The notes: generated by a model from the letters alone, not told the origin. A DNA stretch of 45,513 bases from Thermovenabulum sp049701175 (GCF_049701175.1 NZ_JBNATW010000020.1:1-45513); one strand, 5' to 3'. Shown: positions 1-8,979, numbered from the stretch's first letter. Made by a program: numbers and translations.

Positions 1-72
1 ATACTGACATTTTCTCAGATGGATTTCACCCTGACAATATCACAGACGGATAACAGATGAAAAGAAAAATAT

Positions 73-101
73 TTGACAAAAGTGGATATTTTTTTTAAAA
101 T
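73..101 (+). promoter_or_regulatory. Sigma-A promoter of the proS operon
   Basis: TTGACA (73-78) is a perfect -35 box. A TAAAAT -10 box (96-101) follows after 17 bp. An overlapping TATAAT (101-106) would need a 22-bp spacer and is less likely. The start point would fall just ahead of the T-box leader. Positions 1-72 hold only AT-rich sequence and a short stretch of possible end-of-gene sequence that I could not assign. Confidence 0.7.
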
Positions 102-127
102 ATAATAACAAATTTAATATTTTAAAG

Positions 128-318
128 GTGTTGACGGAGGCTATTAGAAAGATATCCTGCGCAAAGAGAGCGAACCCCATAGGCTGAAAGGGTCGCCGCA
201 AGGAACTTTCGAACCCACCTCCTGAACCGCATTTGCCGGCATTAGCCGTTATCAAAAGGAGTCCCAAATAGGGTGGTACCGCGAGCAACCTTCGCCCCTT
301 CGGGTGAAGGTTTTTTTA
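128..318 (+). promoter_or_regulatory. Proline T-box riboswitch with intrinsic terminator
   Basis: The antiterminator T-box motif AGGGTGGTACCGCG is exact at 270-283. Stem I closes through GGAGG (136-140) pairing with CCTCC (218-222), and the AGAGAG/GAAAG distal elements lie at about 164-190. The specifier is best read as CCC (proline) at 214-216, followed by the conserved purine A217. A terminator hairpin with AACCTTC/GAAGGTT arms and a T-run lies at 287-317. In the T-box mechanism uncharged tRNA-Pro binds the leader, stabilises the antiterminator and lets transcription enter proS. The specifier identity and the downstream gene agree. The same transcript probably also reads the ProRS paralogue 21 bp after proS. 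Confidence 0.93.
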
Positions 319-345
319 TTAAAAAAATCAGAAGGAGGCTATTGT

Positions 346-1782
346 ATGGAAGAAAAATTTGTGAAAGAAATTACTCCGCGCAGTGAAGATTTTGCTCAAT
401 GGTATGTCGATGTTATTTTGAAAGGGGAACTTGCCGACTATTCTCCTGTAAGGGGCTGCATGGTCATAAGGCCATACGGATATGCAATATGGGAAAATAT
501 ACAAAGACTTTTAGATAAGCGTTTTAAAGACACGGGTCATAAAAACGCATATTTTCCAGTTTTTATTCCCGAATCTTTACTAAAAAAAGAAGCTGAACAT
601 GTGGAAGGATTTGCTCCAGAAGTGGCATGGGTGACTCACGGTGGTCAAGAAGAACTTGCCGAAAGAATTGCGGTAAGGCCTACTTCAGAAACGATTATTT
701 GTAGTATGTATTCTAAATGGATAAAATCCTACAGAGATTTGCCGGTGTTAATAAACCAATGGTGCAATGTGGTTAGATGGGAAAAGAGCACAAAACCTTT
801 CTTAAGAACGGCAGAATTTTTGTGGCAGGAAGGCCATACAGCACATAGAACTGAAGAAGATGCAGAAGAAGAAACTTTAAGAATGCTTGAAGTATACAGG
901 GATTTTGTGGAATCAGAGCTTTCTATACCGGTTATAAAAGGTAGAAAATCTGAAAATGAAAAATTCGCAGGCGCATTGAGAACCTATACCATTGAGGCAT
1001 TGATGAGTGATGGAAGGGCTCTTCAGGCAGGTACTTCTCACAATTTAGGACAGCATTTTTCAAAGGTTTTTGACATACAATTTTTAGACCAAGATGGTCA
1101 ATTAAAATACGTGTGGCAGACCTCGTGGGGTGTTTCCACAAGACTAATAGGCGCAATAATAATGACCCATGGTGATGACCGAGGGTTAAAATTACCACCG
1201 AGGGTAGCGCCTATTCAGGTTATAATTATACCCATATACGGACAACAAAAAGAATTGGTATTAGGCAAAGCAAAAGAAATATATGAACTCTTGAAATCAG
1301 AATTCAGGGTCGAGATTGATGAGAGAGATGAATACACTCCTGGTTGGAAGTTCAACGAGTGGGAAATGAAAGGCGTCCCTGTGAGGATAGAAATTGGTCC
1401 AAAAGATATAGAAAAGAAGCAGGTAGTAGTTGTAAGAAGAGATACTTTTGAAAAGAATTTTGTAGCGGAGGAAAATGTTGTTGATTATTTAAAAAATCTC
1501 TTGGATGATATACAAAAAACCATGTTTGAACAAGCCAAGAAATTTAGGGATGAAAACACAAGGGTAGCATTAAATTTTGATGAATTAAAATACAATATTG
1601 AAAATTATCGAGGATTTGTAAAAGCTATGTGGTGCGGTAGCGGCGATTGTGAAAAGTATGTAAAGGAGATGACTGGTGCTACTCTGCGCTGCATACCCTT
1701 TGAGCAGGAAAAATTTTCAGATAAGTGTATAGTATGCGGAAAAGAAGCTGAAAAAATGGTTTATTTTGCAAAGTCTTATTAA
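346..1782 (+). CDS. proS: Prolyl-tRNA synthetase, short archaeal/eukaryal-like type
   Basis: Class II synthetase charging tRNA-Pro with proline in the cytoplasm (478 aa). Visible features are VRPTSE in the catalytic core, motif 2 around RTAEFLWQEGHTAH (about residues 142-170), motif 3 around GVSTRLIGAI (about 262-290), an anticodon-binding domain, and a C-terminal zinc-type region with Cys 430, 435, 461 and 464, ending FAKSY. This architecture and length are those of the archaeal/eukaryal-like (also mycoplasmal) ProRS, which has no INS editing insertion. ATG at 346 is chosen because AGGAGG lies at 333-338; an upstream in-frame start at 304 would lie inside the T-box terminator. It is regulated by the preceding T-box. 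Family assignment is secure. Confidence 0.96.
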   Translation: MEEKFVKEITPRSEDFAQWYVDVILKGELADYSPVRGCMVIRPYGYAIWENIQRLLDKRFKDTGHKNAYFPVFIPESLLKKEAEHVEGFAPEVAWVTHGGQEELAERIAVRPTSETIICSMYSKWIKSYRDLPVLINQWCNVVRWEKSTKPFLRTAEFLWQEGHTAHRTEEDAEEETLRMLEVYRDFVESELSIPVIKGRKSENEKFAGALRTYTIEALMSDGRALQAGTSHNLGQHFSKVFDIQFLDQDGQLKYVWQTSWGVSTRLIGAIIMTHGDDRGLKLPPRVAPIQVIIIPIYGQQKELVLGKAKEIYELLKSEFRVEIDERDEYTPGWKFNEWEMKGVPVRIEIGPKDIEKKQVVVVRRDTFEKNFVAEENVVDYLKNLLDDIQKTMFEQAKKFRDENTRVALNFDELKYNIENYRGFVKAMWCGSGDCEKYVKEMTGATLRCIPFEQEKFSDKCIVCGKEAEKMVYFAKSY

Positions 1783-1803
1783 AGCTTATGAGGTGAAAAA
1801 TAT

Positions 1804-3258
1804 ATGAGAATGTCAGAAATTTTTCCAAGAACTGCTTTTAACATTCCATCCGTTTTGAATTATGAAACGGAAAAACTTATATTTAAAAGCGGACTTGTTA
1901 GGTCAGGGGAGACCCTGACCTTTTATCCTCTTGGAGCTAAGGTAATAGATAAAATAAAGGATGCTATAATAAATATTTTAGAAACCGAGAATTACCTTAA
2001 AATATACCAGGAGTTTCCTTCAATTTTTGATATAAAAAGGGAAATTAATAGTAATAAAGTTATGCCCTTAAAATTATACCTTTTTGATAATTTTAGTTTG
2101 TATTTTTATGAGATTACAAAAGAAAATGAAAAATTGAAGGATATAGTATTAGAAATTCTAAAACGGACTATAAAGGAAGAAATAAAAGATAGATTGTATT
2201 TGGTGGAAGAAAATAATGATGAAATTATATATGCTGTAACTTCTGAAAAAACAAATTATACTTTTTTACATTGCCCTAAATGTTTAAAATCTTATTCAAT
2301 AAATTATGTGGGTTACAAGGAAATATTAAATCAAAAAAATTTTGGTAAAAATGAAAATATAGAAAAAGTCTATACACCAGGAGCAAAAACAATATCAGAC
2401 CTTTGCAGTTATTTAAAAGTATCTCCGGAAAAAACAATTAAGACCTTAATTTATAAAATTTATTTTGATAATAAAGAAGAATACATAGCAGCCCTTGTTA
2501 AAGGTTCGCGAAACATTAATGAAGAGAAGTTAAAAAGGGTTTTAGGAGCTAAAAAAATACAACTTGCCGATGAAGAAGAGATAAAAAATTTTGCAAATAC
2601 AAAGATAGGTTATGCAGGACCCATAGGATTAAACATGAAAATTGTAGCTGATAAGGATATTATGAATATGGAAAATGCAATTATAGGAGCAAACGAGGAA
2701 GACTTCCACTTTATTAATGTCATTCCTGCAAAAGATTTTAAGATAGATATAGTTTGCGATATAAAAGAAAACATAGAAAAGGATCCTTGCCCCAATTGTT
2801 TTAATCCTATGGAGTTTATACAAGGGCAAAAATTAGGAAGCCTTACATATAATAAGGAAGAGGAGAATGTTTTTATTAATGGCCAACTTGATCTTTCGGT
2901 CCTTTTCTATATTATTAATGAAGTGAACAAGGATTCAGAAGGATTGATTTTTGATAGAGAGTTTTCACCTGCACTTTGTTATATTATACCGATAAATGTT
3001 AAAAATGAGAAAATTTTTCAAGCTGCAGAAGACCTTTACGATAAGTTAAAAAAATACGAAGAAGTAATAATTGATGATAGAGAAGAAAGCCCTGGCGTAA
3101 AATTTAAAGATGCTGATTTATTAGGTATACCTTATAAAATAATCATAGGTAATAAATTTGTAAAGGAAGGTAAAATAGAGGTAAAAGAAAGAAAAACAGG
3201 AAGGTCTTTTGAAGTAGAATTAAGAAATTTTAATATTGAATTTTTTAATTCTCTGTGA
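1804..3258 (+). CDS. Catalytically degenerate bacterial-type ProRS paralogue retaining the INS editing domain
   Basis: A 484-aa protein collinear with bacterial-type ProRS. It starts MRMSEIFPRT, keeps a worn class II N-terminal region (1-160), a complete INS/YbaK-like editing domain (about 188-310) and the anticodon-binding domain (about 393-475, with DDREESPGVKFKDADLLGIP). The aminoacylation core is gutted. No motif 2 (RTREFxMKD-like) is present, and the segment aligning with motif 3 (MGCYGIGVSR in normal enzymes) reads INGQLDLSVL (358-367), without the arginine. The editing domain looks intact: EKTIKT with K213 at the position of the lysine essential for Ala-tRNA-Pro hydrolysis, GYAGPIGL (269-276) and GANEEDFHFINV. 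CPKC (157-160) and CPNC (329-332) flank it. It sits 21 bp behind a ProRS type that lacks INS, so a trans-editing role is my inference. A different tRNA-binding or regulatory role remains possible. Confidence 0.85.
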   Translation: MRMSEIFPRTAFNIPSVLNYETEKLIFKSGLVRSGETLTFYPLGAKVIDKIKDAIINILETENYLKIYQEFPSIFDIKREINSNKVMPLKLYLFDNFSLYFYEITKENEKLKDIVLEILKRTIKEEIKDRLYLVEENNDEIIYAVTSEKTNYTFLHCPKCLKSYSINYVGYKEILNQKNFGKNENIEKVYTPGAKTISDLCSYLKVSPEKTIKTLIYKIYFDNKEEYIAALVKGSRNINEEKLKRVLGAKKIQLADEEEIKNFANTKIGYAGPIGLNMKIVADKDIMNMENAIIGANEEDFHFINVIPAKDFKIDIVCDIKENIEKDPCPNCFNPMEFIQGQKLGSLTYNKEEENVFINGQLDLSVLFYIINEVNKDSEGLIFDREFSPALCYIIPINVKNEKIFQAAEDLYDKLKKYEEVIIDDREESPGVKFKDADLLGIPYKIIIGNKFVKEGKIEVKERKTGRSFEVELRNFNIEFFNSL

Positions 3259-3302
3259 TAAATTTTTTTTGCTTATAAAAATAAATAAAAGGAGAGGGAT
3301 AC

Positions 3303-3947
3303 ATGTCAGTGGCGGCTATCATTCCCGCATTTAATGAAGAACGGACGGTAGGGAGTGTTTTAAAAACTATTATTGAATCTGGGCTGTGCAATGAAATAAT
3401 TCTTGTAAGTGATGGATCAACAGACAGCACTTCAGATATTGGAAGGGCTTTAGGTGTAAAAGTTATAGATTTTAAGAAAAATAAGGGTAAGTTTACAGCG
3501 GTTTTAGAAGGTTTTAAATTATCCAATTCAGATATTATCTTAATGATTGATGCAGATTTAGTCGGTTTAAAAAAAGAGCATCTTTTGAAACTAATTGAAC
3601 CTATCAAAAAAAATGAAGCAGATATGAGTATAGGAATTTTTAAAAATGGGAGAGGCGCCACTGACCTGGCTCAAAAAATTACCCCGTTCCTTTCAGGTCA
3701 AAGAGCATTAAAAAGACAAGTGTTAGAAAAATTGATAGAATATCCTGTAGAAAATTATGGTTTAGAAATGGCTTTAACCATTTTAGCAAAGAGGGAAAAT
3801 TTAAAAGTAAAAATGGTGGATTTATACGACTTAACGCATGTAATGAAAGAAGAAAAAAGGGGATTATTAAAAGGAAGTTTGGCCCGATTAAAGATGTATA
3901 GAGATGTTATAAAAGCTTTGATTAAACTAAAATTTGGGGTGTATTAA
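3303..3947 (+). CDS. Family 2 glycosyltransferase
   Basis: A 214-aa GT-A fold glycosyltransferase. It begins with the nucleotide-binding strand AAIIPAFNEERTVG, has VSDGSTDST (35-43), and a DxD-type metal and nucleotide-sugar site, DAD, at 83-85. It is short, with no membrane segment and no C-terminal extension, so it consists of little more than the catalytic domain. The later ENYGLEMAL segment resembles the acceptor-side region of dolichol-phosphate-mannose synthase-like and glucosyl-3-phosphoglycerate synthase-like enzymes. The sugar donor and acceptor cannot be told from the sequence. SD GGAGAGGG lies just ahead of the ATG. It sits between the ProRS pair and mgtC, with the mgtC start almost touching its stop. 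Confidence 0.85.
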   Translation: MSVAAIIPAFNEERTVGSVLKTIIESGLCNEIILVSDGSTDSTSDIGRALGVKVIDFKKNKGKFTAVLEGFKLSNSDIILMIDADLVGLKKEHLLKLIEPIKKNEADMSIGIFKNGRGATDLAQKITPFLSGQRALKRQVLEKLIEYPVENYGLEMALTILAKRENLKVKMVDLYDLTHVMKEEKRGLLKGSLARLKMYRDVIKALIKLKFGVY

Positions 3948-3948
3948 A

Positions 3949-4608
3949 TTGATTACTCAAAAGGAAGTAATAGTCCGTCTCCTTTTATCGATTATACTTG
4001 GAGGAATAATAGGAATAGAAAGAGAAAGTGTTAATAGGCCAGCAGGTTTTAGGACCCATGTGCTCGTATGTGTGGGCTCCACTTTAACAATGCTGGTTTC
4101 AATTTTTATTTTTGAAGAATTTAGAGCTTTTACTTCTACAGATCCTTCAAGGATTGCTGCACAAGTTGTAAGCGGTATAGGTTTTTTAGGTGCAGGAACT
4201 ATTATAAGGGTTGGTCCTACTGTTAAAGGCTTAACCACAGCAGCAAGCCTTTGGACCGTGGCCTCAATAGGGCTTGCTATAGGATGTGGTTTCTATTCTG
4301 CAGCGGTAATTGCTACAATTTTTACTTTTATTACCCTTATATCTTTAACAAAAATAGAAGTAATATTCATAAAAAAGCGGTTATTATATAATATTAATTT
4401 AACAATTGTGGATAGACCAGGACAGTTGGGGAAAATAGGTACAACTTTAGGTGAATTTGGTATTAGTATTCGAAATGTCAAAATGGAGGTTTTAGAGGAA
4501 GGCAAGGTATATGTAAATTTGACTGTTAGGCTTCCGTCAAACATAAAAATGGAAGAGGTTATTATGAAACTGTCTTCAATAGAAGGTGTGCAATGCATTG
4601 ATATGTAA
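3949..4608 (+). CDS. mgtC: MgtC/SapB-family membrane protein with C-terminal ACT-like domain
   Basis: A 219-aa protein. The N-terminal part has several hydrophobic helices with the MgtC signature: GGIIGIERE, RPAGFRTHVLVCVGS, VSGIGFLGAGTII and GLTTAASLWTVASIGLAIG. The C-terminal 75 residues form a soluble ACT-like domain (DRPGQLGKIGTTLGEFGISI). Members are inner-membrane proteins linked to magnesium or phosphate homeostasis and, in some bacteria, inhibition of F-type ATPase; the role here is unproven. TTG at 3949 is preferred because GGGGTG (3936-3941) is well spaced from it and the glycosyltransferase stop is at 3945-3947. A TTG at 3934 is the alternative. Confidence 0.85.
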   Translation: MITQKEVIVRLLLSIILGGIIGIERESVNRPAGFRTHVLVCVGSTLTMLVSIFIFEEFRAFTSTDPSRIAAQVVSGIGFLGAGTIIRVGPTVKGLTTAASLWTVASIGLAIGCGFYSAAVIATIFTFITLISLTKIEVIFIKKRLLYNINLTIVDRPGQLGKIGTTLGEFGISIRNVKMEVLEEGKVYVNLTVRLPSNIKMEEVIMKLSSIEGVQCIDM

Positions 4609-4626
4609 ATTTTTGGAGGAAGAGCC

Positions 4627-7600
4627 ATGACAGAAATTGTAAATTTTATTTCATCTAATAATTATAGTGAGAAAGAAATCGTAGAATTGAAAAAGACTCG
4701 GATTAAAAAGGTTGAAATAATTAAAAAAGAAAAACAGGTGAATATTTTTTTAGAAATTGAATCACCAATTAACGAAAAATTAATTAAAAAAATTATAAAA
4801 GATTTTGAAGAAAAAATTGGGAAAGAAGCAATAATAAAGGTTAATATCGTAAAATCAAAGGAAAATATAAATAGTAGAGATGTTTTAGAAATATTAGAAA
4901 ATAATTGGGAAAATTGCAAAGAAGAGCTTTTTAAAAAATACCCTTCCTGTAGGATATTTATGATGAATTCATATTACGAATATAAAAATGGTTTATTCGA
5001 AATTATCGTAGAGAAAAATGGGAATAAGTATTTAGAAAAAAAGAGAGTTAAGGATTTTATTGAAAATTATTTTTCAAAGTTAGGGATTGAGATATTTGTT
5101 GAGTTTAAAGAAAAATCAGAAATTGAATATTACGATTATGAAGAAGAAGAAAGGAAAATTGTACAAACTATTTTAGAAGAAATTAATCAAAACAAAGAAG
5201 AAAAACAGGAAAAACAAAAAGAAATACTTCTGGGTAAAGATTTTAACCTGGAACCGATTTTTATAAATACAATTATAGGTGAGCAAAAAGAGGTAGTTGT
5301 TTTAGGAAAAGTTTTCGATATTCAGTCTAAAGAATTGAAGAATGAGGGCCAGCTTATTACTTTTGCAATAACTGATAATACAGGTTCTTTGCCGGTAAAG
5401 GTATTTTTACCGAAGGAAAAAAAAGATTTGCTAAATTCATTGGAAGAAGGACAGTATTTAAAAATACGAGGGAAAATTGAAAAAAGCAAGTTTTCTCAGG
5501 AATATGAATTAATACCCTTTGATATAAAATTGTCTGAAAAACCTTTTCGAAAGGATGAAGCAGAGGAAAAACGGGTTGAACTTCATTTGCATACAAGGTT
5601 TTCTTCAATGGATGCTGTCTGCTCTCCCAAAGATGTTATTGAAATTGTAAAGAGCTGGGGTTGGGAGGCTGTAGCTTTTACCGACCACGGTGTAGTTCAA
5701 GCCTTCCCTGAAATTTATGAAGCTTCGACAAATTCAGGGATTAAGCCTATATACGGAATGGAAGCTTATATTTTTGATGATCAATTTCCAGTAATATCAT
5801 TTCCTCCTGATGGGAATATTGATGATTTTTATTATGTTGTGGTTGATATTGAAACAACTGGTCTTTCTATAGATACCGATGAAATAATAGAAATAGGTGC
5901 GGTAAAGATTTACAAAGGAGAAATATTAGAGACATTCCATACTTTTATCAAACCAAAAAAATCAATTCCTTCAAATATTTCAAGCTTGACAGGAATAAGC
6001 AACTCTATGGTAGAAAATGCCCCAACACTTAAAGAAGCTTTAAGTAGGTTTAAAGATTTTATAAAAGATGCTGTTTTTATAGCTCATAATGCAGAATTTG
6101 ACTCAGGATTTTTAAGACGAGATTTTAACAAACTAAATATCGTCTTTGAAAACAAAATAATTGATACTATGGCTTTATCTGCTGTGGTTTTGGATGACAT
6201 TAAAAACCATAAATTAGATACAATTGCGAAAAGATTAAACATAAAATTAAAGAATCACCACAGGGCTTTAGACGATGCTAATGCATTGGCTCTAATTTTT
6301 ATTGAGCTTATTAAAAAAGCAAAAGAGAAAGGAGCAGTTAAACTTTCGGATTTAAACACTTTAAATATTCCTTACAACCTAAATTCCTACCATGCTATTA
6401 TTTTGGCAAAAGATGAAGTAGGCCTTTATAATTTATACAAATTGGTGTCAATTTCCCATTTGAATTATTTTTATAGGCATCCCAGGATTCCAAAATCTCT
6501 TCTAAATTCCTTAAGAGAAGGGCTATTAATAGGAACTGCTTGTGAATCTGGCGAACTTTTTCAAGCTATATTAAACAATCATTCTCAAGAGGATATTGAA
6601 AGGATTGCCTCTTTTTATGATTTTTTAGAAATTCAACCTATAAAAAATAACTACTTTATGATACAAAAAGGGATTGTTAAAAATGAAGAAACATTAAAAG
6701 AAATAAATAAAAAAATATACCAACTTGGCAAAAAACTTGAAAAGCCTGTTGTAATGACAAGTGATGCACATTTTATAAACCCAGAAGATGAAATTTACAG
6801 AAAAATACTGCTTCACGCTCAAGGCTATCAAGATTATGATAATAGCTCAATGCTTTATTTAATGACGACAAAAGAAATGTTATTGGAAGCAGAGTATTTA
6901 GGGGAAAGACAAGCCTATGAAGTCGTTATCGATAATCCTAAAAAAATTGCTCAAATGGTTAAAGCTAACTTAAAACCTGTGCCTGATGAATTGTATCCCC
7001 CAAAAATAGAAGGCGCAGAAAAGGAAATAATACAAATGGCATATAAAAGGGCAAAGGAAATATATGGTGAAGAGCTTCCTGAAATTGTAAAGAAAAGATT
7101 AGAAAGGGAATTAAACTCAATAGTTAACAATGGTTATTCAGTAATATATTTAATTGCCCATAAGCTTGTAAAGAAATCACTAAATGATGGCTATTTAGTA
7201 GGGTCAAGGGGTTCTGTGGGTTCATCTCTTGTGGCAACAATGTGTGAAATTACTGAAGTAAACCCTTTGCCTCCTCATTATATATGTCCAAAATGCAAAA
7301 ATACTATATTTGTAGAAAATAATGAAGGCATTGTTGGTCCAGACCTTCCAGATAAATTTTGCCCCCGATGCTCCACAAAAATGAAAAAAGATGGTTTTAA
7401 TATTCCTTTTGAAGTGTTTATGGGTTTTGAAGGAGATAAAGTACCGGATATAGACCTTAATTTTTCTGGTGAATATCAATCTAAAGCTCACAAATATACA
7501 GAAGAGCTTTTCGGGAAGGAAAGCGTATTTAGGGCTGGAACCATTTCTACAATTGCTGAAAAAACCGCTTATGGATTTGTCAAGGCTTATGTAAATGAGA

Positions 7601-8865
7601 AAAAATTGCAAATACCCGAATGTGAAGTAAAAAGGTTGGCAATGGGTATAACCGGTGTAAAAAGGACTACAGGTCAACACCCCGGCGGATTAATGGTTGT
7701 TCCAAAAGATAAGGAAATCTATGAATTTACTCCTATTCAATTTCCGGCTGATGATAGAGAATCGGGGGTTATCACTACCCATTTTGATTACCATTCGATA
7801 AGTGAAAGGCTTTTAAAATTAGATCTTTTAGGGCATGATGATCCAACGGTGATAAAAATGTTGGAGGAAGAGACCGGTGTAAACGCTAAGGAAATCCCCT
7901 TGGATGATAAAAAAACTATGGGAATTTTTTCGAGCTTAGAACCCCTTGGGTTAAATCCAGAAGATATTGGAACTACAGTAGGAACATTAGGCGTACCTGA
8001 ATTCGGTACCCGTTTTGTAAGGCAGATGTTGGAGGAGACAAGGCCTACTACTTTTTCCGAACTTATTAGAATTAGTGGATTATCCCATGGTACTGATGTT
8101 TGGCTTAATAATGCCCAGGATTTAATTAAAAATAAAATTGCAACATTAAAAGAAGTAATTGCTACGCGAGATGATATTATGTTACACTTAATTGAGAAAG
8201 GTGTGGAACCCAAAATTTCTTTCAATATTATGGAAAGAGTTAGAAAAGGTAAAGGTTTAAAACCTGAAGAAGAGGAAATAATGAGAAAAAATAATGTGGA
8301 ATCATGGTTTATAGATTCTTGTAAAAAGATAAAATATATGTTTCCTAAGGCTCACGCTGTTGCTTATGTTATTATGGCTTTTAGGATAGCCTATTTTAAA
8401 GTCTACTATCCAAAAGCCTTTTATGCTACGTATTTTACTGTGAGAGCAGATGACTTTGACGGTGAATTAATTTTAAAAGGGCAAAAGGCAATAAAAGAAG
8501 CCATTAAAGAGATTGAAAGAAAAGATAAAGATGCATCAGCAAAAGAAAAGAACTTATTGACTATATTAGAAGTAGCCAATGAAATGTATTTAAGAGGTAT
8601 TGAATTTTTGCCTGTAGATCTTTATCGTTCTCATTATAAGAAATTTTTAATAACCGATGAAGGTATTTTACCACCTTTGACTGCCCTTCCGGGGCTCGGG
8701 ATAGCAGCGGCTTTAAGCATTTATGAAGAAAGGCAAAAAGGTTTTTTCACATCTATTGAAGATCTAAGAATAAGAACAAAAGTAACAAAGAATGTCATCG
8801 AAATATTGAAAAAAAACGGTGTGCTTGGTGGGCTAAGGGAGACAGATCAGATTTGCCTTTTTTGA
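4627..8865 (+). CDS. polC: DNA polymerase III alpha subunit, PolC type
   Basis: Replicative polymerase of low-GC Gram-positives (1412 aa, close to the 1437 aa of Bacillus subtilis PolC). Domain order is an N-terminal region, an OB fold (about 221-300), a PHP domain starting at ELHLHTRFSS (about 317) and interrupted by a DEDDh 3'-5' exonuclease (VVDIETTG at about 405, with HNAEFD and HRALDDA), then the PHP remainder. The polymerase follows, with a zinc-type CPKC/CPRC pair (about 885-915), catalytic PDIDLNFSG (about 941), and C-terminal helix-hairpin-helix and tail. The final residues DQICLF resemble the QLxLF clamp-binding peptide of PolC. SD GGAGGA precedes the ATG. The proS-to-polC neighbourhood is conserved in Firmicutes, here with three genes inserted. 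Confidence 0.97.
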   Translation: MTEIVNFISSNNYSEKEIVELKKTRIKKVEIIKKEKQVNIFLEIESPINEKLIKKIIKDFEEKIGKEAIIKVNIVKSKENINSRDVLEILENNWENCKEELFKKYPSCRIFMMNSYYEYKNGLFEIIVEKNGNKYLEKKRVKDFIENYFSKLGIEIFVEFKEKSEIEYYDYEEEERKIVQTILEEINQNKEEKQEKQKEILLGKDFNLEPIFINTIIGEQKEVVVLGKVFDIQSKELKNEGQLITFAITDNTGSLPVKVFLPKEKKDLLNSLEEGQYLKIRGKIEKSKFSQEYELIPFDIKLSEKPFRKDEAEEKRVELHLHTRFSSMDAVCSPKDVIEIVKSWGWEAVAFTDHGVVQAFPEIYEASTNSGIKPIYGMEAYIFDDQFPVISFPPDGNIDDFYYVVVDIETTGLSIDTDEIIEIGAVKIYKGEILETFHTFIKPKKSIPSNISSLTGISNSMVENAPTLKEALSRFKDFIKDAVFIAHNAEFDSGFLRRDFNKLNIVFENKIIDTMALSAVVLDDIKNHKLDTIAKRLNIKLKNHHRALDDANALALIFIELIKKAKEKGAVKLSDLNTLNIPYNLNSYHAIILAKDEVGLYNLYKLVSISHLNYFYRHPRIPKSLLNSLREGLLIGTACESGELFQAILNNHSQEDIERIASFYDFLEIQPIKNNYFMIQKGIVKNEETLKEINKKIYQLGKKLEKPVVMTSDAHFINPEDEIYRKILLHAQGYQDYDNSSMLYLMTTKEMLLEAEYLGERQAYEVVIDNPKKIAQMVKANLKPVPDELYPPKIEGAEKEIIQMAYKRAKEIYGEELPEIVKKRLERELNSIVNNGYSVIYLIAHKLVKKSLNDGYLVGSRGSVGSSLVATMCEITEVNPLPPHYICPKCKNTIFVENNEGIVGPDLPDKFCPRCSTKMKKDGFNIPFEVFMGFEGDKVPDIDLNFSGEYQSKAHKYTEELFGKESVFRAGTISTIAEKTAYGFVKAYVNEKKLQIPECEVKRLAMGITGVKRTTGQHPGGLMVVPKDKEIYEFTPIQFPADDRESGVITTHFDYHSISERLLKLDLLGHDDPTVIKMLEEETGVNAKEIPLDDKKTMGIFSSLEPLGLNPEDIGTTVGTLGVPEFGTRFVRQMLEETRPTTFSELIRISGLSHGTDVWLNNAQDLIKNKIATLKEVIATRDDIMLHLIEKGVEPKISFNIMERVRKGKGLKPEEEEIMRKNNVESWFIDSCKKIKYMFPKAHAVAYVIMAFRIAYFKVYYPKAFYATYFTVRADDFDGELILKGQKAIKEAIKEIERKDKDASAKEKNLLTILEVANEMYLRGIEFLPVDLYRSHYKKFLITDEGILPPLTALPGLGIAAALSIYEERQKGFFTSIEDLRIRTKVTKNVIEILKKNGVLGGLRETDQICLF

Positions 8866-8868
8866 ATA

Positions 8869-8897
8869 TTGTATAAACAAATTCAATGTGCTATAAT
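8869..8897 (+). promoter_or_regulatory. Sigma-A promoter of the rimP-nusA-infB operon
   Basis: TTGTAT (8869-8874) and a perfect TATAAT (8892-8897) are separated by 17 bp, just past the polC stop codon. The predicted transcript begins about 75 bases before rimP and carries the hairpin at 8929-8953 in its leader. Confidence 0.75.
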
Positions 8898-8928
8898 AAA
8901 CTAAGATTAATTTTGGAAGATTAGTAAT

Positions 8929-8953
8929 AGAGTGGGTCTTGTCCCACTCTTTT
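8929..8953 (+). promoter_or_regulatory. Terminator-like leader hairpin ahead of rimP
   Basis: A perfect 8-bp stem, AGAGTGGG (8929-8936) with CCCACTCT (8943-8950), has a TCTTGT loop and is followed by only three or four T before TTTAAATTAT. It lies downstream of the predicted promoter and upstream of rimP, so it is either an attenuator or a structured 5' leader rather than the polC terminator. The first product genes include NusA, a termination factor, which makes autoregulation by attenuation plausible. Confidence 0.6.
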
Positions 8954-8979
8954 AAATTATTTATAAAAAGGGTGGTTTT

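Noticed and set aside
1..60. Possible 3' end of an upstream + strand gene; frames 1 and 3 are open to stops at 58-60 and 48-50.
   Set aside because: Fewer than 20 codons are visible, neither reading resembles a protein end that I recognise, and the frame cannot be chosen.
40..288. 82-codon minus-strand open frame over the proS leader.
   Set aside because: It is the complement of a clear T-box and its stem sequences; no SD and no recognisable protein.
1804..3258. The ProRS paralogue as a decaying pseudogene.
   Set aside because: The frame is intact over 484 codons, the editing and anticodon-binding motifs are conserved, and only the aminoacylation motifs are lost, which is not the pattern of random decay.
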